From Aphelocoma coerulescens (lineage: Eukaryota > Chordata > Aves > Passeriformes > Corvidae): a stretch of 64,000 bases of DNA. The stretch lies in NCBI RefSeq assembly GCF_041296385.1, contig NC_091014.1:47262078-47326077 (forward strand), written 5' to 3'. The translations under genes and the position numbers were made by a program. Positions 26,511-39,298 of the stretch are shown here, piece by piece. Each line of letters begins with the position of its first letter. Position 1 is the stretch's first letter. The notes beneath the pieces are model-generated. The model saw only the letters and a program-made list of their open reading frames with translations. It did no database searches and had not been told where the DNA came from.

Positions 26511-29500
26511 GGTAAGGAATGCTAGTAAGGACTGTCTGAAGTCTGTGGTGATCCATTCTTGGTTTATGTAACAGTTATCAGCTTAAACTTGAGGTTGATT
26601 TATTCCACTTGCAAACTGTAGTGTATGGGAAGTTCTTTTCTGCACAGAATGGGTTATGTGTAGCCCATGGAAGGGCACAAATTTGATGTAGAAAATGTGA
26701 GGATAACTGCCCAGGCTGTTTTGTGCAATGATTGAAGTACTGGTAATTTATCACTTTGTGATAATTTAATTTTTTTTATCCACACATCACTCAGAATTTA
26801 TTTAGCATAAAAATGTCAAACTTACTTTATAATCTTGCTCTCATCAACATTACCTTGGCTGTCCAGTGTTCCACTGACCTTCGAATAATACATTCTGTGT
26901 GAGCAGTTGAGCTTGATTGATGATGTATGGATTTTTAACAGCAGCTGGGACTAGTAAGTATGTATAACTGGGCACGAATTTGTTTAGTGATTGAAACAGT
27001 AAGACATGTATGCACAGTGTATATACACACTTTTCTGTGCACTGCTGATATTGAATTTATCACTGTTCCAGTTTATCACAGTTGCACTCCAGTTTCTGAT
27101 ATTGACATCACAAATAAGTTTTATTTACTATTTTATTATATAATATATTATTATTTAAGGTATCTAAATACACTCAGTTGCATCTGTCTTTATTCCTAGT
27201 ACTATAGATTTTGGGTTGAAGGGGAAAATTAAATTAGTAAATTTTCCTTTTCTCTCTGTCCCCATGATTTTTTTCCATCTTTTCTGCCAGTATTCCCAGT
27301 ATTCCCTTTATGCACTTTTTTTCTGTTTTTTAAATCTTTGTTATCTGACATCACCAGAGCACAGTAAAGTTAATTGCTTTACATTTGTGCTGAATAAAGC
27401 ATATGGTTTCTGGGTAGTTGTATATATTTACAGAGAATGGCCATCATGTAGCTTTGATTTTAGAAAATTGTAATTCTTTGCTGATCGGCAATTCCACAAA
27501 GTACTTTATTCCCCTTAAATATGTTCATTTTGTGAAATCGTGTTTGTATGTGGATACTTTAGTTTCTTTTAAAAAGTAAAGAAGATAAAAAGGCTCTATA
27601 AAGACAAACATCAGTTTATCCTACTGTTGTCTGTCAAAAGCTAAGAAGCATGAGGGCTAACTGAAAGCAAGTACACTGGATTTAGTACATTTTTGGTATA
27701 GCATTTAGTGACATTGTATACATAGCTGCAAGTTATCCCTGTGCAAAATCTTGGGGAGCTCTTTGTGCTGATGAAATGGAGAATACAGTTTGAATATGAT
27801 GAAATTACTAGACAGCTGTGCCAGAGTATCATCTTTGGAGATATGTTTCCTTTTAATTAATGATACAAAGAAGGAACTGCCATTCTGTGCAAGATCCTGA
27901 GAAGAGCTAAAGGTCCAGGTGCTTACTATCTAGCAAATACTGTATTTTCATTTACAAATGATGGATCCTTAGGAGGCAGTAAACACAGAATCCCTCCCTT
28001 GGTGCCGTTTTTTTAGAATTCATGCGGGAAGTGCACGTCAGGACAAGCAAAGCTGCACGTCCTGTAGAGATCTGTAGAGGTGTGTATTCCCTGAATTGTT
28101 GTTTAAGTCCTGAAAGATGATCTTTGGCAGGTTTCTTAACTCTGTGAGATCTTACATAGTGATTGTTCTCTTTGTTTTTAAAAGCTAAGGTATTTATTTA
28201 TTTATTCTACTTGCAGCTTTGAGCTAGGCAGCCTAGAGATTTCTATAAGCTGCACTGCTTCTAATGTAAGGACCATGATATTTGTGAGGCCTGGAACACA
28301 CAGCTTATGGTTTTTGAAGCAAAGTGTACAGTCAGTTTCTTTAATCCTTTTGGTTTTTAAGCTGCTCTGTGGCTGGACCCCTGGTTTCCTGACTCAGGGC
28401 TTCAAAACTTTCTGCTTCCCTCTAGGTGAACAGGCTATCAGTGAATTGGGATAAAATTGTTTTTAGCTTTCTGTACAACTAGAATAGACTTTCAAGTTTA
28501 CCTTAGTTCAATTGCTTCTCTGGCATCTGTCAGACTGCTTTTTCTTTCATTTTTTTTTGGCTTCCCAGCCAAGTTAGTAATAAAGCTTGAAATCTTCTTC
28601 CTCATCTGAACCCACTTGCTGCTTCTATAGTTGTCAAATTAGTGCTCTGTACTAAAGTGTCTCTGTAGAGCTTTTAAATTTAAGTGTTAGTCTGTAGCTA
28701 TAAAAAAATCCCTTTTGTGCCTGCCTATGCAAAAAAAATGGGCAGAATTAGTACTTCACTGATTGCTGTGAAAGACTGGATAAAAGACTTCTAGTAGATG
28801 TCTTCTGTGCCATTTCCCGTCTTCTCTGGCCACAGCTAACGACGTAATCGCTGATCTTTTGGACATAGGCTAAGACTACACAAAACCACAGGACTGTTTT
28901 AATGGTTTGCTGCTGCTGCTGAGGCTGCTGCCTCCTGGCTTTCTTACTGGGAACTTTGTCCTTCCAGACACTGGTTGAATCTGATAGTGGGTGAATCACA
29001 ACAGTTCACTGCACTGTTATAAAATTAATCTATGGAAAAAAGGGGGGAAAAAAAGTGAATTTCTTCCTCATGATTTAAAAATCTAGACCAGTTTTCTTGA
29101 GAGAATTGGGCCAAGGAAAGATCCTGACTGCACTCCTGAGAGCTGAGAAGCTCCAACAAAGGATGGACCACCCCTGGCATGACTATTTGATCAGCATTGT
29201 AGTAAAACCTTGCTCTTCCTCAGCAGATTCTTAAGATGGCCAATATGACAATATGGGCTGGGACAATGCTATGTCTGTTAGGTACTTAGGTTTGGCACAG
29301 CACTTACAGCAGTTTTCTACCTGCCTGATTTTCTCTGATTGCAGGTAACCAGATGTACAGCTGTGATTTGAGCGCACAAAATCAGTATCTCCTCACACAG
29401 TGGGCTGGCGACAAGAACTCTGTGCTATGCCTGCATAGTGAGAATAAATTCTTTGGTTGCAAACATGGTATGTCTTTAAAAATGGCAAATAAAATCTGGC

Positions 29501-29659
29501 AGCCTTCTAAACTGCACTAGGCATATTTTTAACTGGTTTTACCCCCTGCCATAGTGAAAATAGAGAATTCAGTAACATTACAATAAAACATAATTTTTCA
29601 TGTCACTATGTGAACAGTGGATTACTTCTTCCTACTGGGGAAAAAAAGAAGCCAAGAGC

Positions 29660-29699
29660 TGAAAAAAAAAATTAAAAATGAAAAAAAAATTAAAATTGA
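29660..29699 (+). repeat. A-rich tandem-like patch
   Basis: Two near-copies of a unit of the form TG, a long A run, TT, a short A run lie back to back. This is simple A-rich sequence. Confidence 0.7.
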
Positions 29700-30349
29700 A
29701 AGTATTTTACCTTTTAATATCAGGTACCACTGTCATGATTTGGTCTAGAACTCTCTGCTTTGTCATTTGGTTTCTCAGAAGTAGAGATCAGAAACACTTC
29801 CTTGTTTTCTAATAATCCAGCATAATAATCTAGGTTTAAGAATTCTCTGTTTTTACTTTAACTCACAACAGCATTCCTTCTATCTGCCTCCTCTGTGTAA
29901 TCCTACCAGTAAGTACACTAACTGTGACCTGCAGGCTGTCGACCAGTTGATCATCACTTAAATCCTTACTTCGTTTTACCACAGGAGCTCAATCTACTGT
30001 ATTTTGACAAACCACTGGTATTAAACTGCTGGAATTGACCCTGTTCCCTTCATGGATCAAAGCAGGGGTTTTCACTTCCTCGTTGGTAGCTCTTCAATTC
30101 TGGTGTCTGTTTAACATATGCTAGTGCCATATGTGAGAAAGGAAGGTGTTAGCTTTTCCCTCCTCTATGTGCGTAACCTGGGAAGCTACGGGTGATGTCT
30201 TGCATGCATGTGAGAAGTACCGGCTGCAATCCATGTGTGATCAGAGCAGGCGGAAGTTCTGTGATGCAGTCTCACAGCCCTATAGATGGCTCATTAACAG
30301 TCCTATCCTACAGTTTTCTTCCTTGCTGATTTATGTATTTTAAAATCAT

Positions 30350-30790
30350 TCACACATTCAAGGGTGGTTTTATGTTTCCGTTTGCTGTTTTTGGTTTTTT
30401 TCCTACAAGTTCATTAAACTGTCTTTTGAGGTACGGTGTTATGTTAACAGAATGAAGCTCACTTATTGATACAGAAGTGCCTGAGGAATCAGTCTGTAAT
30501 GATTCAAAACAGACATCCTTCAGAGTTCCTTTTTGTCTTATGAAATAACAAATATGGAGGTATAGCAATAAAGGACATTTTTCTTTAACTGAAATGAGAG
30601 TACAGCAGAGGGAAGGACTTTTGGTGGTAGGAGGGGCAGAAGGATGGTGGAGGAAATGAAACTGCATCAGCATGATTTGCTGAAAGAAATGTCTGTCCCT
30701 GCTCTGGGAGTCGCTTAAGTAGATAATCCATTTGCCTAGCGGGTTTCTGGCACTTAATGAAGAAAGTCCACAAAGGTGTGGAAGGGCCAT
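30350..30790 (-). other. Open frame of 146 codons, unrecognised
   Basis: On the minus strand an ATG at 30790 opens a frame of about 146 residues, starting MALPHLCGLSSLSARNPLGK and ending at a stop near 30350. Its C-terminal part is mixed and protein-like (for example TPYLKRQFNELVGKKPKTAN), but no domain, signal peptide or membrane segment is evident. It is the longest ATG-started frame I see outside repeat or low-complexity sequence. Given the size of the window a frame of this length can arise by chance. I see no promoter or splice context for it. Confidence 0.12.
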
Positions 30791-32280
30791 TATGGTGTCA
30801 TCAGCAATGAAATCACTCACTTGGGGAACGAGTGATTCGGCTTTGAACTATATGCTGAAGTCTTGGAATTCTTCTCACCCCATGCCAGCCCGACTGACAC
30901 CACTGGCGAAGCGTGTGACTTTTTAGTTTTTGTTTGATGAGTTGTCAAAATACATTTGATTGATTTTGTTTCTTAGAAGGCACATTTCTGAGTAGGGATT
31001 CCTCCCTCTGCTTAGAAGCAGGTGAAAAGTGTGGCTTCTGATAGAGAGACCAAAGCCCAACATGTCCACACAGGGCAGGAGGAGGACACTCAGGGGATGG
31101 GGCTGTCATTTGTGTGCATGTCCGCATAGTTGTTCCCCTTGTTTTTTGTGCAGGCTTTGAGGTGTAACGATGTGTTATGTATTACATGTTTTTTGCTTTT
31201 GAGCTCACATAGCCCACTAACACTTTAAGTAAATGATGGTAAACTTTGTTTGTTGTAAAGCTCTTAATTTCAGGAGCTGCATAAATGCATTGTGGTTCCT
31301 TTCCTTTTAGAGTTAACTAAACTCGCACAGTCTAATAAGGAGGCAAACTGCCTGAAGTATTACTGATTGATTTTCTTTGGTTTCTCTACACTATCAGGCT
31401 TTAGTGCAAATAATGCTTGAAAAAGTATGTAGTAAAGCTTCTTTCAAATATATCTTACAAATGATTTGACAAGAAAATCTCTCTCTTTGCACCATAGAAA
31501 CTCTTGACTTCCATCAGTGAAAACTGTAAAATGATGATAATTATCTGGAACTTTTTGACTGTGCCATAAGAGAATGATAGTGTCACCTCACTAATAATTT
31601 TATTTTCAAGCTGATGATGGGCTTTATAGACAATAAAATATCCTTACCATATGTTGCATGTAAAGTAAATGATCATGTGCACATATTCAACTATCTCTTG
31701 TAACTCCTGAAACTGGAAATAATTGAAAAACACCCGTTTCACATCTTGGCAAAAAAAGTGTATCTGTAACTAAGATCCCAGTGAAAAGATTTTGATGTTC
31801 TTAAGAATCCTCTACATTCATAAAAGAAAAACTAAATGGATTTCTTTGTGGGAAGGAGCCCTGATAAAAAGAAGATGGTTTTGATAAAAATAATGATGAA
31901 TGTCTTTCTATGAGAGTATAGGAATGAAAAAAACTATAAAAATGTAGGAAGAATGGTGCATCATAGCACAATCACTTTTTTTAAAAAAATGTTTATTTTT
32001 TAAGTGTTTTATATTTTTGCATTTTAGGCAGAATCCAACCATGAAAGAACATATTATAGATTCTAATAAATTCTTTGAATCATTGCTACTTTTGAAACTC
32101 TTGAAAGTTGTTTGCTGAGTTTTTAACATGTTACATGCTGAACTTGTATGTCCTCTGCCTCTCCCATTACAACTGAAAGTGGAGAGGGTGGGGCAGAGGA
32201 GGGGGTGCTGGAGGTGTTATGGCAATTATGTTAAACTAAAACTCCTGCTGTTCTATGTCTGTTAGCACCTATCTAACAGT

Positions 32281-32310
32281 CTTTGAAGTTAATGGAAAGA
32301 TTTCCACTGG
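32281..32310. repeat. Possible ancient amniote repeat remnant
   Basis: The words tttgaagttaatggaaag followed by atttccactgg resemble, from memory, an ancient dispersed sauropsid repeat containing phrases like TTGAAGTCAATGG and CCCATTGACTTC. The piece is only 30 bp, so the assignment rests on similar pieces elsewhere in the window. Confidence 0.3.
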
Positions 32311-34890
32311 TTATGTATTGTGGATGGGATGCTTTGTGCATTCTTTCTTCCTTGTGTCATTTTGTATCATTTGCATAGTTAGTGTTCTTCATTAATTTAT
32401 TGCCTCTTTGCTCGTCTCTGTTACAGGGCCTGGAATGTACTGTTGGTACTTGTCACATAGTAAAATGATAGTGTTTTTTTCAGAACAGGTTGTTCTTCCA
32501 TTTAGGTGTATTGGAATTCATGAAGATTTTGAAAATATGGATTAATGTGAGCCTTTGAGGTTTTAGGAGGAACTTTCTGCACTTTTCCTATAATAGTATA
32601 AATTATTTATTAGTAAACTGTAATAAAGTTGCAGTCTTTAGGCTATAAAATAATGCTTGTCATCTGCTGGTTCTGAAAAGTTTTAACTGTTACCTGTTCT
32701 TCGTGAATGCTCTTCCACTTGAAGAGAACTCATATGTGTATTGAAAAAACCTGACCTTACAATTAAAACCCAAAAGAAGGAAAAAGTAGAGAAGACAAAG
32801 CTTGGCCAATTGTCTTGTTAGATTTAGGGTGTTCATTTTTAGAATGTCCATATGACTTAATTTTAAAATGTGGGAAGCTCATTGTTTTTACCCTCCTTCA
32901 ACCACCACGTGTGTGAGGATGTGATATTTCATATGTGGTTCATGTGTGGTGCATGATGATGATTTTATTACCTCCTTTTTTCATTACCATTTTTTTCTCT
33001 ACTTGGTGAGATTTAGGTTTTTAGTCATTTATTAATGTATCTTTTGTTGGTGTTTTAGTTCTCATTTTAGTTATTATTTCATTATTCTTCTGATAGAGAA
33101 TGAAAAAAATTTCAGTTTGAAAGAGTAGAAAGTAAAATAAAAAAAAGGTTCCATTTGGGGAGATAGCCTGATGATCAAAGAGAGATGAGATCTGTGAACC
33201 GTGGAAGATAAGAACTCAGAAAACTCTGAAATTCGTAACCCTGCGGTGTGTAGCATGAATAAGGTGTCATACTGCCCAATCATAACCCAAAAGTACATTT
33301 TAGCAAATCGCTATTTGGTACGTAAAGGACAATTTTAAAAGAAATCATCTATTTGGTGATAAGGAGCTTAAAATATTTCTAAAGACAATATATTTTATGC
33401 ATTATAAGTGCAATTTTAAATGTGTGCATCATGATTCAGATTACCTTGCAAGCAATATGAAATGCATCCTTTTGTATATGTCAGTCTTCAACAAAGCGTT
33501 GTTTACACCATGGATCAAATATGCAACATTAAAATTCATTATAGGCATATTACCCACTCTCATTATATGACAGAAGTGTGTCAGTGAAATTAGCAGCCAC
33601 AGAAAAGACAAAGATTTTCTTACCTATTAGTTGGAAGGTAGCAGCTGTTTGAGTAATTCCACAGAGGGATAACAATGACCAACTGACTTGCACGTTTTAA
33701 AGAAAAAATGATATCAAATCCTTTGAGGATGCCATATGTTCTGGGCTTTGAGGCAGGCTGTGTACGCTATCATAGCAATTAGACAGACTGGAGACTCTGC
33801 TAAAATTTTATCCAAAATGCCAGCAGAGAAGTATTTCTTGGGGCTTTTTAATCGTGAACAGAGACATACTTATGCTCCTATTATTTATTAGAGGATAAGT
33901 TAGTTAAAGTGCAAGTTTTTTTCCCAGTCATTTCCCATAGAGAACTATGTATGGTTTGGGGTTTGGGTTTTCTATTTATTTTTCTTTTTAATCATGCTTG
34001 AATTTATTTAGCTTTTTTTTTGGTTACATATGGTGGTTGTCCTTTTGCTTACAGAAGAGACTGTGAAATAATGTTTTTAGAATAATGCTAGCTCCTTTTG
34101 TCATTTGTGAATAAGGTCTGAAGGATGCCAAGTGTGCTCAAACCAACTTGGTAATTGCCACTGAGAGTTGGACCATTCAGATGATCAATGGCTCCATCTG
34201 TGTGTTCTGCAGTTTAGTATTGAACTTCTTAAGTTTGATGTGACTTCTTGCCAGACCTATTGTGATTTAAGAAGGCTTGTATTGACCAGTTTACCCGAAC
34301 TGGGCACATACAAATAATCTGTGCTGATGTTGTGGAGATAGGTCACCTGCCAAACTTCGGCTGGATAAAAGGAAGATGCCTGTATCTGAAAGATCTATTT
34401 GGAGCCATTAGGAAGCAGAAAGGCCAGTTAGCTGAAACTGCTGTGAAGATGTGTTGAGTCTGTGCAACACACTCTCCAGAGACCCACCAGGACACGTAAC
34501 CTTCCTTAACAAGCTGAGGGATGGTTTCTCTGGGGATACCCATATATACTCAGAGCTGTTAGATCCATTTTGAAGCAAGGCCTTTTCTGCTGTGCAGGTT
34601 GTATTATTTCTTTGCCTAATAACAGTCAACAAGATCCACACTGGCACTTTACTGCTCTTCCAGTGTCTTGGTTCTGTTTGGCAGTTCACAAAGAGCCTGT
34701 CTGACCCAATAGGCATTTTGGCATTCAGCTTTTCTTTTATTTAAAGCACAAACCTTGTACATGTACAAAAAAGCTCCTCAGAGCTTTGTAATTCTGGATC
34801 ATAGTAATGCAGTATTGCAATATTATTGTATTGAGTACTGTGGTTCCGAGGTCCCCTTGTAGCCCTTCCCCTCTCCCTGACCCTCATCCA

Positions 34891-34935
34891 GAACTGCATT
34901 GAATCCCCAAATTGATCTCTGAAGTCAATAGAATT
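34891..34935. repeat. Possible ancient amniote repeat remnant
   Basis: gaactgcattgaatccccaa is followed within a few bases by ctctgaagtcaatagaatt, the same TTGA(A)/AAGTCAATNG phrases as at 32281. It is short and diverged. Confidence 0.3.
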
Positions 34936-37900
34936 ATTTAGATTTACTATTTGATGAAGTTAGGGACTAGGAAGAGAGCAGTATAACCAAAGGCTTGCCT
35001 AAGAGGCAGTGCAAAACTACAGGCAAGGAGTATGGAGTATGCAAGAGTTTGACATCCAGGATTTTGTGATCTGTCAGATTTAGTATCAGGAAGAGAAGGT
35101 AAAGGAATGATAGATCCACTGGTTTTCTGTGATACAGTGAAAGAATATAAAAATTGAAACAATAGCGACCATCCAAGTCTAAAAGCAATATGAGGGCTAG
35201 TTTACGTAGTTGAGAATAAAAGTAAAAATACTTTCTGAATGGTTTAGGTTTTGTTTTTACTTTTTGGGGTCTTTTTACCCCATAGAAAGAGATGTTTGAA
35301 ACCTTGAAGCTTTCTGTCACAGAACTATTATTGGTCGGTATAAACAAGCATGTTAATCCTAAGTAAAGAGGTCCCAGTCATGTGGTGAATACAGTTTTAA
35401 ACATACTTCTGTAGTTTATCATGCTTATTCTGCTGAGGTACATGTTTATATACACTGCAGAAACTCAGAAAGTAATGCTGTATTTAAAATAAGATATATA
35501 AATGAATTTTGGGGTTGTTTTTTCATTTGCTTTTTAAAAGAACCATCAAGTAATGCTTGAAATGTCTGGTATAATATTGTAATTTTCTACATGACCTCAG
35601 TATTATGCACTTGGTATTTATCTGGTGTAAAGGGGGGAAGGAAAGCTTTTTTTCTTTATTTATATATTAGGAGTTTCTGCATTTTCTTTCCTGATTCTCA
35701 GATGTTTTGAGCACTGATATTTCTGGAAAAGCCACAGCCTGTCGGTGACTGGGGACATGTGATGTCTCTGGATCTGTCTCCATGACTGAGGTATCAATTC
35801 TTCAGGGCTCCTAATAGCCAGTCAGGGTGAATCAAGGAATCCGCTATTAATGGCCATTCCTTTGAAATGCCATTGCTGCTGCTGTGGAAAAAAAACGCAG
35901 GGGTTCAGACAGTCCTTGAGCACTGGCATTGTTACTGCCTGCTTTATTGAGCCATGGCAACCACAAGGACAGGATCCTGCCCCAGACAGGAGCATCTCTG
36001 CTCTGAGGGTACTGTCTGCCATGTTTCAGCCAAAAAAGCATCTGACAGGAAAGTGGTGGCAGGAGGTGTTTTCTCTTGAGGAAAAATGCAGTCCCAAAGG
36101 GAAGGGGGAGAAAATAAAAATCCTCTCTGTGCTGGAGGCATTGTGAAGTGAGAGGATTTCTTCCCAAAGAGATTTCTTTCCTTTTAGGGAAAGGTTATTG
36201 CTGTTTGTCTCAGCAAAGTGATGGTGGACTATCTCCTTCACTTTTTACTTAAGGTGTTATTTCCCAGTTATACATCAGTCATTTTCATCCTCAGGAAATT
36301 GTGTGCAGTCACCTCTTACTCTAAGTCATGGACCCAAAGCAGTGTAGGGCAATCTGGTAAAAAGGATTAAGTTTAGGTATTGTGATATCTTCTTTGTTAC
36401 ACCTGAGAGGTCTTTCCTGCTGAAATTGAATGTAATTGAAGTTGCTTCCTGGATACCTCACAAGCACTGTCACAGGAGGAACTGCCTGCAGCACGGCTGG
36501 TAGAAGGGGGGTAGGGGGAATTTTGACAGCAGGGTCCATTCACAACTGGGACCTGGGAGTCCTGAAATTTTGGGAAGGACATTTGTACAGGGCTACTGGC
36601 TAACTGAATTTGGTGAGATCCTTGGTTTCAGCACAGCCTACAATCATGCATTACTTCTAGTTTGGAAAGTCAAATGTAGCCCAGCATCCTTTAAATGTGA
36701 GGGATCTTTAAGAAACTAAGCGAGTAAGCACATAAAGCACTTTGTTGTCTCCCATTTTACCAGGTGGCCTATACAGAAGCAGGATTGTATGAATAAGTAG
36801 CTGGAAGGGACTTTACTTAGTCTAATAAACACAAGGGAGAAGTAGGGGTAGTTGTCAGTACAGGTGTAGGGGACAGACACAACTGGGCACACATATTACT
36901 CTGCATAATAGCTGTGATGCTTCCAATGCTTCCTTAAAAGTTCTGCCCCTTTGTCAGGAAAGTAGAATGAACCTTATAATGAATGAAATAAAAGAAATTA
37001 TGTAAGTGTGCAAAACCAGTAGCAAATGGCTATAGAGGGAGCTGTACCTATACAAATCCAGGTGCAGGTGAAGAGGACTAGGCATAGTACCTGTGTAATA
37101 TTATCTAGGAAGTTTGAGATTTGAATTACAGGGTAAAGATGGTGAGGTATATACAAGAGAGAACAGTGGAGCTCAATGTTTTGAATCTTGTCATTAATCT
37201 GTGAGGTATTTTTTCCTAGGATTTTTAATACCTTGCTGCACTGTTTTACTTTAGTTGCTCTGTACATCTGCTGTTTTAATTGCAACAGTTTATGCTGTAT
37301 ATAAAAGCATTAAATATTTTTGCTCTTACAGTGTTTGCTATTGACTTTACACATGCTTCTCTATGTAAAACAAAACTAGATTTCCTAATATATCAATAGA
37401 AAACTGTTCAGAAAGCAGACTGATTAATAAATGGTCTAGTGTTTCAACACTTATGGAATACCATTTTGTTTTATCTCACTGTGAATTGACAGATTATGAC
37501 AGGCAATTGAGAACAGAATGCAGTTCAACTTCTTTTGTGCAACTGATATGTCTTTTGAGGTAAAATACTTTAATTAAAAAGACAGATGAAATCTTAGCTT
37601 TAATTTTCTTTGACGTGTCAGATTTTTTTGTTCTTGTCTTTATATGTCTATTTAACAAAAATTCTTTTAATAGAAATTATACTTTTTAAAATTTCCTTCT
37701 GAATGCTATGTTTAGTTTACTGATCTCAGGAAGTAAAAAATATCAGTAATAATTCCCTGACTACCTGTTTCTTGTTTCAAATTTAAACTAGCTTAAATTA
37801 GTATTTTCTCTAGAACACATTTAAAGCAAAAGCTTACCTCTAGACAGTCTGATTATGAATTAATCATTTTATTGTTTTGGTGCTGTAGCTGGACATGACT

Positions 37901-39159
37901 AGTGTCAGAATTGATTCACGTTTTCTAAAATTTTCAGATAAAGTAGGAGGTTTATTAAGGAGCTCAATTTGTTTTTAAATAGATAAAGCTGGTGAATTTA
38001 GTATCAGATAACCTGTATGTGAATTATTCCCAATATATTTGGCTTGGATGTCACATTTTAATTTTTTTCTCTAAGGATAATTATTTTTAAAATGTTCTTT
38101 TGCTGAGGGACAGGTAGTCTGGGCACTAAGAACTATAGATCATCCTGTTTGTGTCATCTACTGACAACCGTGTCAGGCCTCTTTTCTCTCAGTGTCTAGA
38201 TTGATCCTTTCCTCAGGTCACCCATCATCTTTCTTTCTCTCTTTTTGTGTCTGAGAAACAAAAGTAGAGGGGAAGAAAACTGTCAAACAAAGGAGGAGCA
38301 AGAAGGCCAAGACTGCCGTGAAGGGAGTGGGTAGAAATGCAGTGGGAAGGGTAGAGCAGGTTTCTGACAGTTTGTCCTATGAGACCATTCCAGCTGATTT
38401 TCACAACCAGGGCAATTGAATGCCAAGAAAAATGGTATCCAGATATCAGGGAGTCAGGTTTTCCAAGTGTTTATTGTCTCCTTCCAAGCAGTGGGCTTCT
38501 TAGCCTTGCAAGAGACCAGAACTGTGTGCTTAGCTGCCTCCCTATCTGGACTTGCATCCGACAGCAAATAAACATGGCCATATGCAGACATCACTATTAT
38601 TTTCAGTATACATCTTTCCTTTAACAAGGATTGCTGCTGGGTTTGTGGACAAAAGCCCAGCTACCCATGTTCTGTCTTTTCACTAGCTCTTTCTATTTAG
38701 GCAGAGAAGTGTTTCTGAAGTAGGCAGCTCAGACATCAGAAAAAACGACACTGGTGATAGAATTGCTTCAGCTGCATTGGAAAAGATCATTGTACTTTGT
38801 TTTGAAAGCTACAAGAACAAAGACTGCTTTCCCTGTAATAAGGCTTGTGGGTCCTTCATTCCTCTGCACGGCGTCACAGGTCAGGCAAGACAACACAGTG
38901 GTTACTTCTCTGGGTCTTTGATAGTTCTGTCACCTTGGTTTCTAGAAATTGATGAGTCTGGCAGCTCATTCATTTCTGGACACTTTAAAAGACACTGAAC
39001 ATTTGTTTTAGTGCCCTGTTCTTCAAAATCTTAGGTGACTTTTGAAGGTGACTACAAGGAAGATGAGCAGAGTTGCTTCGTGCACCTGAGTTTTTCAGCT
39101 GTAGTTGATTTAATAGCAAGAAGACACTGACTTTGAACATGAATTCTTTCCTTTTGCAG

Positions 39160-39298
39160 ATGAGAAGACAGCCAGCTTCCAACTTCCTCTTGAACAATTG
39201 GAACTTTTTTCCTTTAGAGACGATAAAAGTCTGCATGCCCAAGATACTCTCCCTACTACTAGACTTGCAATTAAAAAAGAATTTGAAAAGAAAGAGAG
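39160..39298 (+). other. Weak candidate exon (139 nt)
   Basis: A good acceptor (attctttccttttgcag) precedes 39160. One frame stays open across and beyond the segment, reading DEKTASFQLPLEQLELFSFR, then DDKSLHAQDTLPTTRLAIKK, then EFEKKER. The peptide is strongly charged, as exonic sequence often is. The donor (GAG followed by GTTAAC) is only moderate. No protein family was recognised. Confidence 0.2.

Larger units (their letters stand above)
25053..39159. other. Long AT-rich stretch, no gene recognised
   Basis: About 14 kb with no supported gene. It holds a G22 run (25671-25692), a T16 run (26495-26510), an A-rich tandem-like patch (29660-29699), a 146-codon minus-strand ATG frame (30350-30790) and two short motifs of an ancient-repeat type (32281-32310, 34891-34935). 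The cluster of overlapping frames on both strands at 35822-36241 coincides with somewhat higher GC and lower stop density, and none resembles a known protein. Confidence 0.5.

Noticed and set aside
28748..28999. Minus-strand frame with a short glutamine run
   Set aside because: The Gln run comes from a few CAG triplets in one frame. No homologous protein or splice context was seen.
35822..36241. Five overlapping open frames on both strands
   Set aside because: Frames open on both strands at once reflect fewer stops in a slightly GC-richer patch. None has a domain or good codon pattern.
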